Positions 50,501-62,000 of a DNA stretch of 64,000 nt are shown here, one piece after another. The notes under the pieces were generated by a model that did no database searches, had not been told where the DNA came from, and was given only the letters and a program-made list of their open reading frames with translations. Numbering within the stretch: position 1 is the first letter of the stretch; each line of letters starts with the position of its first letter. The stretch spans positions 8,199,591-8,263,590 of the forward strand of contig JALIRH010000026.1 in assembly GCA_023055505.1 (NCBI GenBank). The letters are read 5' to 3'. The DNA is from Callipepla californica brunnescens. Its lineage: Eukaryota > Chordata > Aves > Galliformes > Odontophoridae. The translations under genes were made by a program, and so were the position numbers.

Positions 50501-53500
50501 AGTACATCTGGAAGCCTAAAACTAGCTTTACTTTGTACGGTACATCACGTTCAGTCAGTAAAACTCTAAAAATAATAAAGTCACAATAATATTAGTCATC
50601 ATTAGAAACACCAAAACTGGTTTTCTTCTTCTGCTGACCGATTTATGGCCATCCTTTTTATGGTGCTTGCAATGGCCTGGAATTCAGAGTTCACTCATTC
50701 TCTCTCCCTTTCGCTCTGTATACAAACTCCCATCCCTTTCCAGTGTGCTACTGAGACCTTTACTTGAGACCTGAGGCTTGATTTTACATACCATGAAGAC
50801 CTGGACTTTTTTTCCCCCCGTTACTGAAACTCCTCATGGCAGCATCTAAACCCGGGTTTAACGTACTTGAAACTACTCATTACAAAGTGAGACATGGGAT
50901 GCATTTTAGGGAGAATCCTCCAACAGACGGATCAGCTGTTGTAGTGGTGTTGCTAAGAAGCATCTGAGAGACTTGTATTTTGGAGTACACAACTGCTGGA
51001 GACTCTGCTGGAAGAGCTGTCATTTATTTCTACTCCAGAGGTTATCACTCTAAGGAGAAACTTCACAAAACCTCCAAGTCTAATACTTCAGGAGGAACTC
51101 AGTTCATATGATTCTGTCCCATATGAGCTCAGATGCCTGCTATCACCCACAGCCTTTGTGAGGAAACCCATTACTATATAGAAATACGTGTTTCCACGAA
51201 GCTCTGAAGTCAGCGTGCATCTCTGTACACCCAGCCACTGCCTTTTTGTTGACAGTCTCAACACAGACATTGCCAATTGACTTTTGTTAGCTAGAGCTCC
51301 GGGAATTTATTTAGAGACCAGAGAAAACCTTTGTTTCTATTCACTATTGCAGAGTGATCTAAACTTGCCTCAAAGTTGTGGAAAACACCGAGCCTCCAGC
51401 ATTCAATTGGAAAGGGCAAGGGGAAAAGGGAAAAAAAAACCTCAGAGTATGAATAACATATGAGACCTACACACGTGTACAGCTCTTTTGAACGTGTTCA
51501 CACACATGCTCGAGCACACACAAGCTACACCTACAGCAAACTTCCCTAGAGGAAAAAAGTATTTCCCCTCTGCGTGGCTGGGCTTTGCTGGCTTCTTCTT
51601 TAAGGAATCCTGAATGATGAAACCTAAGTCTCATATCACCGAATCATTCTTTCCAAGATTTGATTCAAAATCCACATTATAAATGCTGTGAAAGAATAGG
51701 TACTCAGAAGAGAACACAGCAGAAAACAAATCTCAGGGCTTCGAAGAAACGAATGACGTTCATTTAATTTTGGATCAGTTCATCTCATATACTTCTTTCT
51801 TTTTAAATAGCTTCACTGACTCAGGCGGGATAATGAAATCGTGGTCCCTGTGAGGACATTTCAGCCATTTCAGTGTAGAGGAATTGATCTTCAAGCCCAT
51901 GGCCACTGCAGTATCCGATGACTTCGGAGATACTTGGTAGTGTGAAGCATTTGGGTGGGAATGTATGTGCATCCCTTTGGGATAACTGAAAACAGTGACC
52001 ACTCACACAAGCATTGACCAGACTAGGAAAAAAAAAACAGCAAAAAACTAATAAATGAACAAATGCTGAGATATGCTTCTGAAACAATAAAATTAACAAG
52101 GGAGAGTTTCTTTCAGAACATAGCCCTTAACTTTCTACGCGATTAAACTGAAATACTGCCTGCAAGAGGCTCTATATCACTCCAGAACTTGAAGCTTGAT
52201 GAACACTTATCTTGCATTCAGAGCTGTCACCTCCATAGGCTGACTGTGAAAGGTTTACTCTGCCCTGGTAACCTTCTGCATTCATTTTCAAAGGGTGTAA
52301 AGGAACACGGAACAAGGCAATGGAGAATCGGCCAAATAAACCAGCAAGATTTTTACTTTCATACTGTTACGCTTATAAAAGCTTCGCTAAGTAGTAAAAC
52401 ACTGATGTGGTACATTCCACCAAATCTCCAAACTGAAAACCAAGAATTTCCAAAAGGATTTCTCCATCAAGGTCGATGCTAATTTTCATTTGCATTTCCA
52501 CTTTTGACTGTTACACTTCAAAGCAGGCATGACACCCAAGACAAAAGCCAGCATTACCTTTAGAGCATATAATTCATTTTTCTGAACCCCTTGAAGGTAC
52601 TTGTCCCAGCAGTGCATTTTCCAATCTCCTGCACGGTAGTAGTGGTAATAAATGGAGGTTATTCACCTACTGGTATCACCAGTTACTTTATAAGATCAGT
52701 TTTATTGAATCACATTTGCATACATCTATACACACTAGCGAAATATACAGCCTTTGGAAAAGTTCATTTTCCTAATAGCCATGGGACACTTAGAACATAA
52801 AAAATGTGTGAGCTCAGCAAGAACAAGGGGGGATAACTGCAAAAATTAAGCAAAACATTGACTTTAAGGACACAGAAACAGAAACGTTTCCATGAAGAGC
52901 ATATATTCACCTACGTTATTGTTACATTTGTTTTTTTCCTTCCCCACTTTTTCCAGCTTCTTAAATGTTCAAAGGAAGGTTTCCTACCTCTGAAATGGGG
53001 AAGACAGGTATTTTCCTCCTTGTCTCCAGATCTTTCCTCACTCTCTTTTCTAAGCCAGCAGAGGTCAGGAGAACCAAGTCAACAGAAATGAGGCAAGACT
53101 TTTGACACCTGTGACCAAGGCAACATGAAGCTGGCAGACATCAACCAAGCACACAGACAGTGGGAGACGTCACGGCCTCAAGTGAAACTTGGGCCAGGCT
53201 GCAGACTACTTCCAACAGGGTTCTCCTTCAATTCAGCTTTTGTATTGGAAACATCGAAACACAGAAGTAAACACTGCATTCGCATTAACTGTCTTGGTTC
53301 TGGACACACCAGTCTCTCCAGAAGCAGCTCTGACAGAGAAGTTTCCTGACAATTCACTTGTTTCCATTGCATCATCTTCCAATAAACTGAATATAATTTA
53401 TTTCAACTGGCCAGGCTGCAACACAGTTGCTTTATTTTTGTTTTTCCCTATACAGATTTACTTTTGGGAATGACAAAGTAATTTTTGTTTTGTACCCTTT

Positions 53501-55190
53501 CTTACTATCCCAAATGGATTTCCTTGGTTATTAACTGTTCAGCTAACACCATGTGGTGCTGGGTCACAGGGCAGGGAAGATGAGCAGGATGAAGGCACAT
53601 GGATCATCTCCCCTTACACTCTGCCATATACTACTCCAAGCACATTTTTACTTTTGATGCTGATGTGACGCCAAGAACAGTCTTTCTTGGCTGCTAAAAG
53701 ATCACTCATATGAATTTGCTAACTGCTACCCAAGACATGGTTTTGTTTTCCTTCCCGTAAACATACCTCATCCCTCTGAGGGTTCACAGCATCATCTAGA
53801 TATTGTAAGCACAGGAAAGCATAAATTGCCAGTGTTAAGCTACCAGGTTGCCTACAGTCTGCCCTAGGAGGGCCAAGTAGAAACACAGAAATATTTTACA
53901 CGAGATGCGCTGGTGATTATCGATTCATTTTTGTGTGTTTGTTTTGGCACGTTATTGCTTGGCTTCAAATGCACGCCTGCAGGAGCTCTGTGCTGCTGAC
54001 GTTCTGCAGTTTGTCTGTGCACAGGTATTTTCACAGAGTACAAAAGCACAGTGCTCTGCTGACCACCGTGTTTGTTCCAGCTATGCCCATGCAGTTTAGA
54101 TGCATCCACTTGGTTATCTACCCAGTGACGTTTTGCTGTACGTCTGTATTGGTGAAGAAAGGTTGCTGGGTGGGGAAAAGTGGGGGTGGAGCAACTGGTG
54201 AAGACTCCCGGCTGGAAGCAGCTGCAGGGCATCCAGAGATCTCTGTTCCAGAAGAAGTGTTAATGCCAGTGCTCACTCACTGCTAAGCTCAGTTCAGCCT
54301 CAATAAAATCATTCACACCCGCGTTCTAGAAATGTTTTGGAGTGCTTGAGCTGAAGGATAAAGTTCAAGGAAGTTGGTGAATGCATGATAGCTGTTCGTT
54401 CTCTTCTGGAAGAGGACATTTGTATAGGGACAGATCAGAGCATGTCGGATCACAGTGCTGTCACGTGAAAGGGATGTGAGCTCAGTCAAGGGACACAGTT
54501 TCACAGAAGGACAGGCTGGGCAGCAGCTAAAAGGGGGAAAGAGCCACACAAAGCCTTGCGCCTGGACAGGAGCCAGCAAACACTGTCAAAAACTATGGGA
54601 ATCTGAGCCTGACACAGACACAACGTGGTGACACTGAACTCATCAGCTAACCTTACCTAATGATGCTGCTGATATTAATCCCACACACAATTTCACATGA
54701 AACTCACATCTCAGACACTGCTAAGAAGGTGATGCAAACAGCAGTACTAACAACAGGACAGAGGGCTCTCCTCCTAGCAGGCACATGTGGGAAGACACTC
54801 TGATGTGCTATTTCAGATTCAACAATTCAGCATCAAGTGGGAGATGAAATAATGCCTAGAAATGGAACGAGGAGGTGCCACAGAGACCCAAATACACACC
54901 CGAGGAAAATTAGGAGCCAATTCAGTGCCAAGCCAACAGCTAGTTTAAAATACTGTCAGTTATATAAACCTTACAGTGTTTTACCTCCCCTAGGTGGGGA
55001 AAAAAGCCCCTCAAAACAGCTGCTTTGAAGTCTTGGCTGTTGACACACCCAGAAAGTCTGATCTCCTAAATAAAAGATGACCACCTCAGGGCTACTTCAT
55101 AGACAAGAAGAAAGGTTACTAACAGGCATAAGATCTGTGGAGTGAGTCTGATGTTTTGTACTGCAGACAAATGATCGTCGTAATTCGTGA
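47502..55190. other. Intergenic DNA
   Basis: Apart from the hairpin at 47560-47601, this stretch shows unique AT-rich sequence with an AT-only tract at about 48658-48688. No gene, RNA gene or clear transposable element was recognised. Open frames are at most 122 codons and lack known domains. Part of the distal side could belong to a long GPRIN3 3' UTR. Confidence 0.6.
47560..47601. repeat. Near-perfect inverted repeat (hairpin), 42 bp
   Basis: The left arm AGCACTTTTTCTCCTCCT (47560-47577) pairs with the right arm AGGAGAGAAAAAGTGCT (47585-47601). Thirteen outer pairs are perfect, then a one-base bulge and four more pairs close a short loop of about 7-8 nt. Confidence 0.9.
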
Positions 55191-55196
55191 AAAATC

Positions 55197-56665
55197 TTTA
55201 ATGGAATCAAAATAACTCCTATTTAACTGCAGTACTCCGCAGGATTACAGTATCCAAATCCCCAGTGCTTTGCGGAGTTCAAAACTAAATTTTCTACGAA
55301 CTGCAGGAGTTCCCCAGCCTCCCCTGAACTCTAGTGGATAGAAAAAAACCCTAGTGGGAAACACGTCTCCCACTGCTGCAAAATATTAAGCTGGGAAATG
55401 TGACAAAACATACATTTGAGACATTATTATATATCGCACTCCTGGAGAAACTATCACTAAGCTACCTCTTATTAGCAGATTCTACAACTTCTCTAACATC
55501 AGAAATACGCTAAAGATTGTCTCAAGATTTTGGTACTACTATAAAGCATATGTTTCAAGTTAACAATAGAAGGGCTTATAATACAGAGAGCATCAGGCAA
55601 AACAAGGAATGCATAGGGTAAATCGATGGTGTCAAGTTTATGGAAGGCAGCGAGAAAAGCACCAAAATACTGAGGGGAAAAAAAAATAGATTCAGAAAAG
55701 GACTTATAAGGAAAAAAGTTAGAGCAGCGTAACATACTAAACACTCAGGCTCATGGACTTAGGCTCACAGCACAGCCTGCTTCTACTCTTAACATGCTGC
55801 TGAGCATCACTGAAGAGAGCAAAAAGACACACATCACTTTAAAGAGTGCTTTACAGGAACGGTGTCCCCAGCACTGCTGGAGGCTGGGAGCAGTGCACGG
55901 CTGCTGGGCTGGCACGTGGCATGCCAGGAAGCCTGGCTGCATGAGCTCTAATGTCTGGCCCAACCTGAAAGCACTGCCTGCTTGCAAGCACCCTCACACC
56001 TCTCGTCCCCTCACCAAAATCCCACTTACTCAATTTCTTCTCCCAGAGAGAATCCTTCAGCCCTGATCTTCACTCTTTCCTTGGTTCTCCACTTGAATGG
56101 GAGAAGAACCAGCTCCCTCAGGCTCACCTAATCTGCGTCCCTCTGCATCAGCAGGAGGGTGTCTGCCTGGTGATCAGCGTCTGTGACCTCTTCATGGACT
56201 TGCCTCAGTGTGGGCAATAACACGAGGAAAGTTGTGCCGCTTTAGGTGTTCACAGCTGTTAACCTTAGTTTCACCTCGTCCAGCTCCCCCCAGCCTTTTC
56301 CTCTGCATAAGACCTTGTGATGTACACCGATAATTTCTGACAATCATCCTGACGATCTCTCTGCTTCTAGCTTTATCAGAAGGTGCTGCTTTCCTTGCAG
56401 CAAGGTGGTAATTCGTATTTGTGCTTTTGCTAAGTGCCTAGCTCTTATCTGACAGTGGTCGGGATGGGGCATCAGGTGGAAATACACCAGCTGTGGCAGT
56501 GATGAAGGTGTGATGGAGAGAGTGGCTACTCAGAAAACAAAGGGGAATAATTTCCACTGTTGCTGCACTGCAATCCCAATGACACAACTGAACAGCAGGA
56601 CTCGAGACTCAGGGGGAGGGATTCTCGCTACCACTGCAGACATCTACCCACCCCTGCGGACCGCT
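55197..56665 (-). other. Probable GPRIN3 3' UTR region
   Basis: This is the sequence directly downstream of the GPRIN3 stop. The first polyadenylation-type hexamer I noticed on the minus strand is ATTAAA at 55197-55202, about 1.5 kb after the stop. Whether it is used cannot be told; GPRIN3 in mammals has a long 3' UTR, so the true end may be further downstream. Confidence 0.35.
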
Positions 56666-58906
56666 TCAGTCTAACACAGATGACGGAGCAGGTCGGACAC
56701 AGCAATTGGGACGCCTAAAATTCTGCAGCATGGACTGGAATACGTTATGCTGCCTCCCTTTCAGTTTCTTATTTGAGGATGTATCCGAGGAAATGGATTT
56801 CCGGTTCTGACTGTTCTGAGCCCGGATCAGTTTCTCGTGTTCTCGTATCTGTCTCTGTAAGTGGTTCTGGATAGCGATTCCCAGGGACTCGGGATCGAGG
56901 GAAGCACCGTAGACCTCCCACGTCATGCCTTGCTCATCCCAGACAACATCCCTGATGTGCTTGGATTGCTTCACCTGCACTTTCGCCTCCATGGCCGGGG
57001 TGGGCTGCTTCTTGTGTTCCCCACGGTTTGGCACGGCCTGAACTGAAGAAGGATGAGTCGAGGCATGAATCTCAGGCCTGGTCTCCTTGGCCTGAAGGCC
57101 TTGCTGCTGGGGAGCTGCCGAGGCTTCAGGGTGAGGGCTGACACGTCCGGAGCTGCAGCCTGGCACAGCCGTCACTCCAACCTGCAGCCTGCTGGCCCCT
57201 GCAGCTTGCCTTGCTTCTCCCTGGCCTCTGCTCTGCTGTTCCCCACCTGCATCCCCTGTGGGAGCCTTTCTGCTGATGGGCTCGCTGCTCGAGTTTACCG
57301 CTCCCTGGTCATCCTGCACCATCACGCTTTCCTCTTTTGGTTTTGCCAGAGATTGAGGAATCACCTCCCCTGTATTTGCACCCTGACATTGCTCAGAGCT
57401 GCCCAGGACTTCGTTCTGCTTGGTTTCACTGTGTGTGTGACAGAGCGAAGGTAACTGGCTGCTTCCTGTGTCGTGGACAAGACACTGCACCTTGTTCTCA
57501 GTTCTGGCAGCAGAAGCAGTGTTTTCTTCACCAGCTGCAGGCTGATGATGGGGGTAAACGACGAGCTGCTGGGCAGGCACTGGCTTTGGCTGGGCTGCAG
57601 CATCCACTGGCAGTGCAGCACTGCCCTTACCACCGCTGTCTGCATCCATCCCTTCAGCAGGATCCACAGGCGTCCCTCGGGAGGTGGCAGCTGCTGAGGA
57701 CAAGGGGAGGGTGGGCTCTACGTTGTCTGCTGAGGCTGGGGACGCTGCATGAGGCAAGACTCCAGGCATCCCAGCAGGCTGGCTTTGGACTGTAGCAGCC
57801 ATAGCCATACCAACGGTTGATTTCAGCACAAGACCAGGAGAACATGGGGACTTCTGTTGTGAGGAGGAGCCGTCAACAAGCTTAGACTGGCCCAGTCCCC
57901 CACTGCCTTGGTAAATGATGTGCAGTTCTTCCTTCTCCTCAGGAGGAGGATTCCCTTTTAAGAAGGCAGCAAGGATGCTGGGGCTGGTGGAGGCCGATTT
58001 GCTCTCCACACTAGCCACAGCCTGAACCTCAGCATCTCTCCATGTCCTGCTTGCTGCTTCCTGAGGTAAAGAGCCGCACTCTGACTGAACTGTCATTGTA
58101 CCTGTTTCTCTGAATTTGGAGAGACGGGCTAAGCCCACGTTCCCTGGCTCAACACCAGCATCACGTACAGCATGTGCCCCCTCACGGCTGAGCTGGGCTG
58201 GTGACTGGCTGCTCTGCTCTGTCTCAGTTCGACCAGCAGGATGCAGCTGTTCAGTGCCTGCAGTGCTGCTTTTTGCCTCCACAGCCTCCTGTGGGTCTCT
58301 CCCAGGATCAGTGGTCGTGTCCCTTGCTGGAGAGGCAGGCTGAGCAGCGGCTTCTTCTGCTTTCCCGCCTTTTTCTCCTCTTTGCAGAAGGCTTGCCTGA
58401 GAAGGAGGACAGGACTCTTTACCCCCGGCTGGGCTACTTGGGGAAGAACACTGGGACACCTGGAGCACTGGCTGGTCCTCAGCCCTCTGAGCCTTCACGG
58501 CAGAGTCCTCCACCTGTACCAGAGTGTTCACCTTCATCTGGCCGCCCTGCATGAACTGCTGGGAGCTCCGTGGGGCCGGCATCGTGTCAGACCCACAACC
58601 AGCCGAGCAGGTCACCACCACTGGGGCTGGCTCTACCCCTGCCTGATGGCCTTCTGCAGCCTGGCTGGAGAGCCGGGGAGGAAGGCTGCCATCCTCAAGC
58701 CTCTGGGTGTCGGTGTGCTTCAGGTCACAGGTGTCAGAGGCTGCAGAACCAAGCATTGTGCAGGGGAAGCCATTGCTGGCCCTCTCTACAGTATTAGCCT
58801 TAGGCTGGTGCTTAGCAGACGGCAGGTCTCCCAGGCGATCCTTCTCCTCAGGAGCAGAGACCAAGGAGAGCTTGGCAGGTCCCAGGGGATGTGGTACAGT
58901 CCCCAT
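56666..58906 (-). CDS. GPRIN3: GPRIN3, G protein-regulated inducer of neurite outgrowth 3 (complete single coding exon)
   Basis: An uninterrupted 746-codon frame starts MGTVPHPLGPAKLSL, matching the start I know for human GPRIN3 (776 residues). Residues about 643-746 are highly conserved: KQSKHIRDVVWDEQGMTWEV, then YGASLDPESLGIAIQNHLQR, and a C-terminus FRRPNCCVRPAPSSVLD. This is the GRIN C-terminal domain, which in the family binds activated G-alpha subunits of the Gi/o/z type. The adjacent Cys735-Cys736 are the likely palmitoylation site for the plasma membrane. A second conserved block, DAEVQAVASVESKSASTSPS, is at 291-310. The rest is low-complexity, rich in Ser, Ala, Gln and Pro, probably disordered. 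No signal peptide or membrane helix is seen. GPRIN1 and GPRIN2 are excluded by the N-terminus and synteny with FAM13A. The ATG has C at -3 and G at +4, an average context. Confidence 0.97.
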   Translation of the reverse strand: MGTVPHPLGPAKLSLVSAPEEKDRLGDLPSAKHQPKANTVERASNGFPCTMLGSAASDTCDLKHTDTQRLEDGSLPPRLSSQAAEGHQAGVEPAPVVVTCSAGCGSDTMPAPRSSQQFMQGGQMKVNTLVQVEDSAVKAQRAEDQPVLQVSQCSSPSSPAGGKESCPPSQASLLQRGEKGGKAEEAAAQPASPARDTTTDPGRDPQEAVEAKSSTAGTEQLHPAGRTETEQSSQSPAQLSREGAHAVRDAGVEPGNVGLARLSKFRETGTMTVQSECGSLPQEAASRTWRDAEVQAVASVESKSASTSPSILAAFLKGNPPPEEKEELHIIYQGSGGLGQSKLVDGSSSQQKSPCSPGLVLKSTVGMAMAATVQSQPAGMPGVLPHAASPASADNVEPTLPLSSAAATSRGTPVDPAEGMDADSGGKGSAALPVDAAAQPKPVPAQQLVVYPHHQPAAGEENTASAARTENKVQCLVHDTGSSQLPSLCHTHSETKQNEVLGSSEQCQGANTGEVIPQSLAKPKEESVMVQDDQGAVNSSSEPISRKAPTGDAGGEQQSRGQGEARQAAGASRLQVGVTAVPGCSSGRVSPHPEASAAPQQQGLQAKETRPEIHASTHPSSVQAVPNRGEHKKQPTPAMEAKVQVKQSKHIRDVVWDEQGMTWEVYGASLDPESLGIAIQNHLQRQIREHEKLIRAQNSQNRKSISSDTSSNKKLKGRQHNVFQSMLQNFRRPNCCVRPAPSSVLD

Positions 58907-59020
58907 GGGCTGCCTAAGGGATGGGGCTCGTCGTCAGCTTCTCCCGGGAGCTTTCTTGCGGGGCAGTAGGTCCAACAGGGCTGGCTACCAGCAGTAGTTT
59001 GATGCACAGGAACAGCTAAC
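58907..59020 (-). other. GPRIN3: GPRIN3 5' UTR part of the coding exon, with splice acceptor
   Basis: On the minus strand TTTCTTTTATTGACAG ends at 59021 and is followed by GTTAGCTG. This is a strong acceptor 114 bases before the ATG, implying at least one upstream non-coding exon, as in mammalian GPRIN3. The frame upstream is not needed for coding. Confidence 0.75.
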
Positions 59021-62000
59021 CTGTCAATAAAAGAAATGTAGTGTTAGCTGCATTCAGATTTAAGAAAAAGTACCAAAAATATTTATTTGACAGACTGGAA
59101 GTAAATGCTAGCAGGTAGGGAAGAAAGAAAAACACCCAATTTTGCTTAAACATCATAGTAAAAACTCAAGTCTCTCCCAATTCAGAGGACAGCGAGGCAC
59201 TGGAACAGGTTGCCCAGAAGAAGGTGTGGGTGCCATACCCTTGGAGCTGCTCAAGTTCAGGTTGGATGGGATCCTGGGCAGCACGAGCTGGCGGGTGGCA
59301 GCCCTGCCCATGGCAGGAGGATTGGAACTAGGTAGGCTTTGTGGTCTCTTTCAAACCAAGACAATGCTAGGGACAAGGAGAAAGCAGAACAAACAGAAAG
59401 GGAAACACAATGGATGTGGAAGTCTGAGGGAAAATACTTAGCTACAAGAGGTCACAAAATCCGCTACCAATCTGTCTGTGGAAGGTGAACAAGCAATACC
59501 TTGCCTGCTACAAGCAGGTGAAGATCAGACCTGTTTTCCTGGACCCCTGGGACCTGAGTGGTCTCACTCTTTGGCTGCCCATCCATGTCCCCTTCCTCTC
59601 ATGGAGGGCCCTTCCCTCCCTCCACTGTCACCAAGGATATGCTTACACCAGGCAACAGGCTCAGACTAACATGCACAGAGTTATCGCTGTTAGAAAGAAT
59701 ACAGAGGGAAGAAATCCTGCCGGGTAGTGCAGATGAATGAACGCCAAGAGAAGCTACTATGCCGCAAAGCCAATGCCATAGCCAGTGAAACAGTGGGGAG
59801 GGATTATAACCAGGTGGAGCAGAGTTGTTCAGGTTGAAATGTGGCCAGGACTGCAGAGTAACTGTCACTTCAAGAAGGAGATGACCTCAAAAAGTGCTTC
59901 TTAACTGGGGGCTTCAAAAGGACTCAGCACTGCCCAGCTCAGGTCCTGCTAGAGGTCAATGCTTCCCCCCTGTCAGTGTCAGCAGAGTGGTGATGGACCA
60001 GCGATTAAACCCCACTTTGTTCTTATTTTAAATTGCAGGCTACCCTTGCTGCTTCAAGAGCTCCTTTTAAATGCTTTCCCCAGCTCATGCTGTCAGCAAA
60101 GCACCAGTTTGTGACTCAGAAGATACCTCAAACATTTAGTTTTGCGTGGAACGGACAAACGATGTGAAAATGTGGGCCCACATCTCTACATGCACACAGT
60201 GGGGTCTCCTTTGCAAGGTGACGAGGGAGATGCTGCTGGCAGAAGCTATGCAATTGCTTAGCAGTTCCAGACCCTCACTACCCATTGGCAATATCAGCAT
60301 TAGCCTCTTCCGAAAGATATTTTTACCTGCCTCCCCTCTCTAAACTAGAATGGCAATGTTGTAAGATACCCTAAATTTCACACCTTGGAGTATACAGAAA
60401 GAGCAACAGGAGAAGAGTTCAATGAGAAGAAAATTTAAATGCATACAGACAACGTATCTGTCCTACTTTCAGCTGAGGCAAAGCTGATCTTTGCTGTGTC
60501 TGGTAGGATGCTATGTTTTGGCTTTAGGAGAAAAACACTGATAACACATCAACGTTTTAGTTGTTGCTGAGCAGTGCTGGGCAGAGCCAAAGACATTTCA
60601 GTGTTTTCAGCTCCTGGTACTGTCCTGCCAGTGCGGGGGGCTGAAGGGGCATAGGGAGCTGACAGGGGACAGAAGCAAGACAGCTGACCTAAACTGGCCA
60701 AAGGGATACTACATACCATGTCACATCACACACACACAGAAAATATCAGATATTAATAAATTTTTATCCTGTATCTTTGGTTTCTAACCACAGATGCACA
60801 CAGCCTTCCAGGGAGCTGAGATCCTGCCCCTGAAGGATACCGAATGACTTAGCTGCAATCCGTGTTAGCAGCCCCATATCGCTCCTAAGTGGATCTACTC
60901 CAAGGCAACTGCTTGCTAAGCTTTTTGAGATGCACTGAGTTTATGTAAAACAGACACAACTTCGTGACCACCTACAAGACATGTTTGCTTCATTCTGTGC
61001 TCGTTTCAGTGTCAGCCAGTGCAGGCCTGAAGAAGGAAAGCCATCCAACTTCACGCTGTTGCACCTCAACTGAACACCTAATGACTGTGAGTAGAGCAGC
61101 AGATGGCTCAGGGCATCTATTTTTCTTAATTCTAGTACCCTCTCCTTTCCTTTTCCAAATGTCAGATCAAAACAAACCAGAACATACAATTGGGCTGGTC
61201 ATGTTATTTTGTTCTTAGGTCAAGAGTTTCCTTAAAACTAGCTGGGGCAAAACCAACCCATCTTCTTAGGATGAGACATACAACTTGAGGAACAGTTTCA
61301 AAAGAAATAAAGAAGGAAACGCAAATCTGTTTGGCTCCTCACTGTATGTAAATCTCAAAGAGAGGGGTACATAAAATCAAACACCCTGAATAAAAGCAAA
61401 CTGTTTGTGTTGTTCACCACGAATCCCCCATCTCTTTGGTGTCTCTCCAGCAGCACCACTAGAAAGTATATTTAAGAAAGCTTATTTTTGATGCATACAT
61501 TTAAATGACTGCCACAAGTGCTAATTACGAGTGATTCTGCGACCTAGCTCCATGTGCATAATGCCAAGAGGAAATTCTGCCCCAATAAAGCCACATAGTT
61601 CTGATGCAGGGTAACAGAGCATGACCCCAGCATTTCACTTAACATCAGAACACAGGGTAGGGAGCCAGGTCATTCTCTTCAAATATATATTATTTTATGA
61701 GGACTAGGTCTTTGTAAAGACTTCTGTGTCAAAGTCATGGGAGCTATATTATTGTTAGACTGTACAAAGCTAGGCCGATGACAGGAGCCAACAGCACTGT
61801 AGCAGTGTAATTAAACGCTGTAATTATTGTCAGCGTTTTTTCTCAAAATGAATAAAAATGAATATGTCCTATGCAAGAGAAAAATCATCAAAAGCAGCTC
61901 ATTACTGAACTGGAAAGGCATTTTTAAACTGACAGGAGTGAAAGACAACACTGAGACCTGTGGGCGCACTGTATGCGTGCTGTTCCACTGCCAAGCAGTG

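Noticed and set aside
58241..58969. 242-codon plus-strand open frame
   Set aside because: It is the antisense shadow of the GPRIN3 coding sequence and its translation has no recognisable domain.
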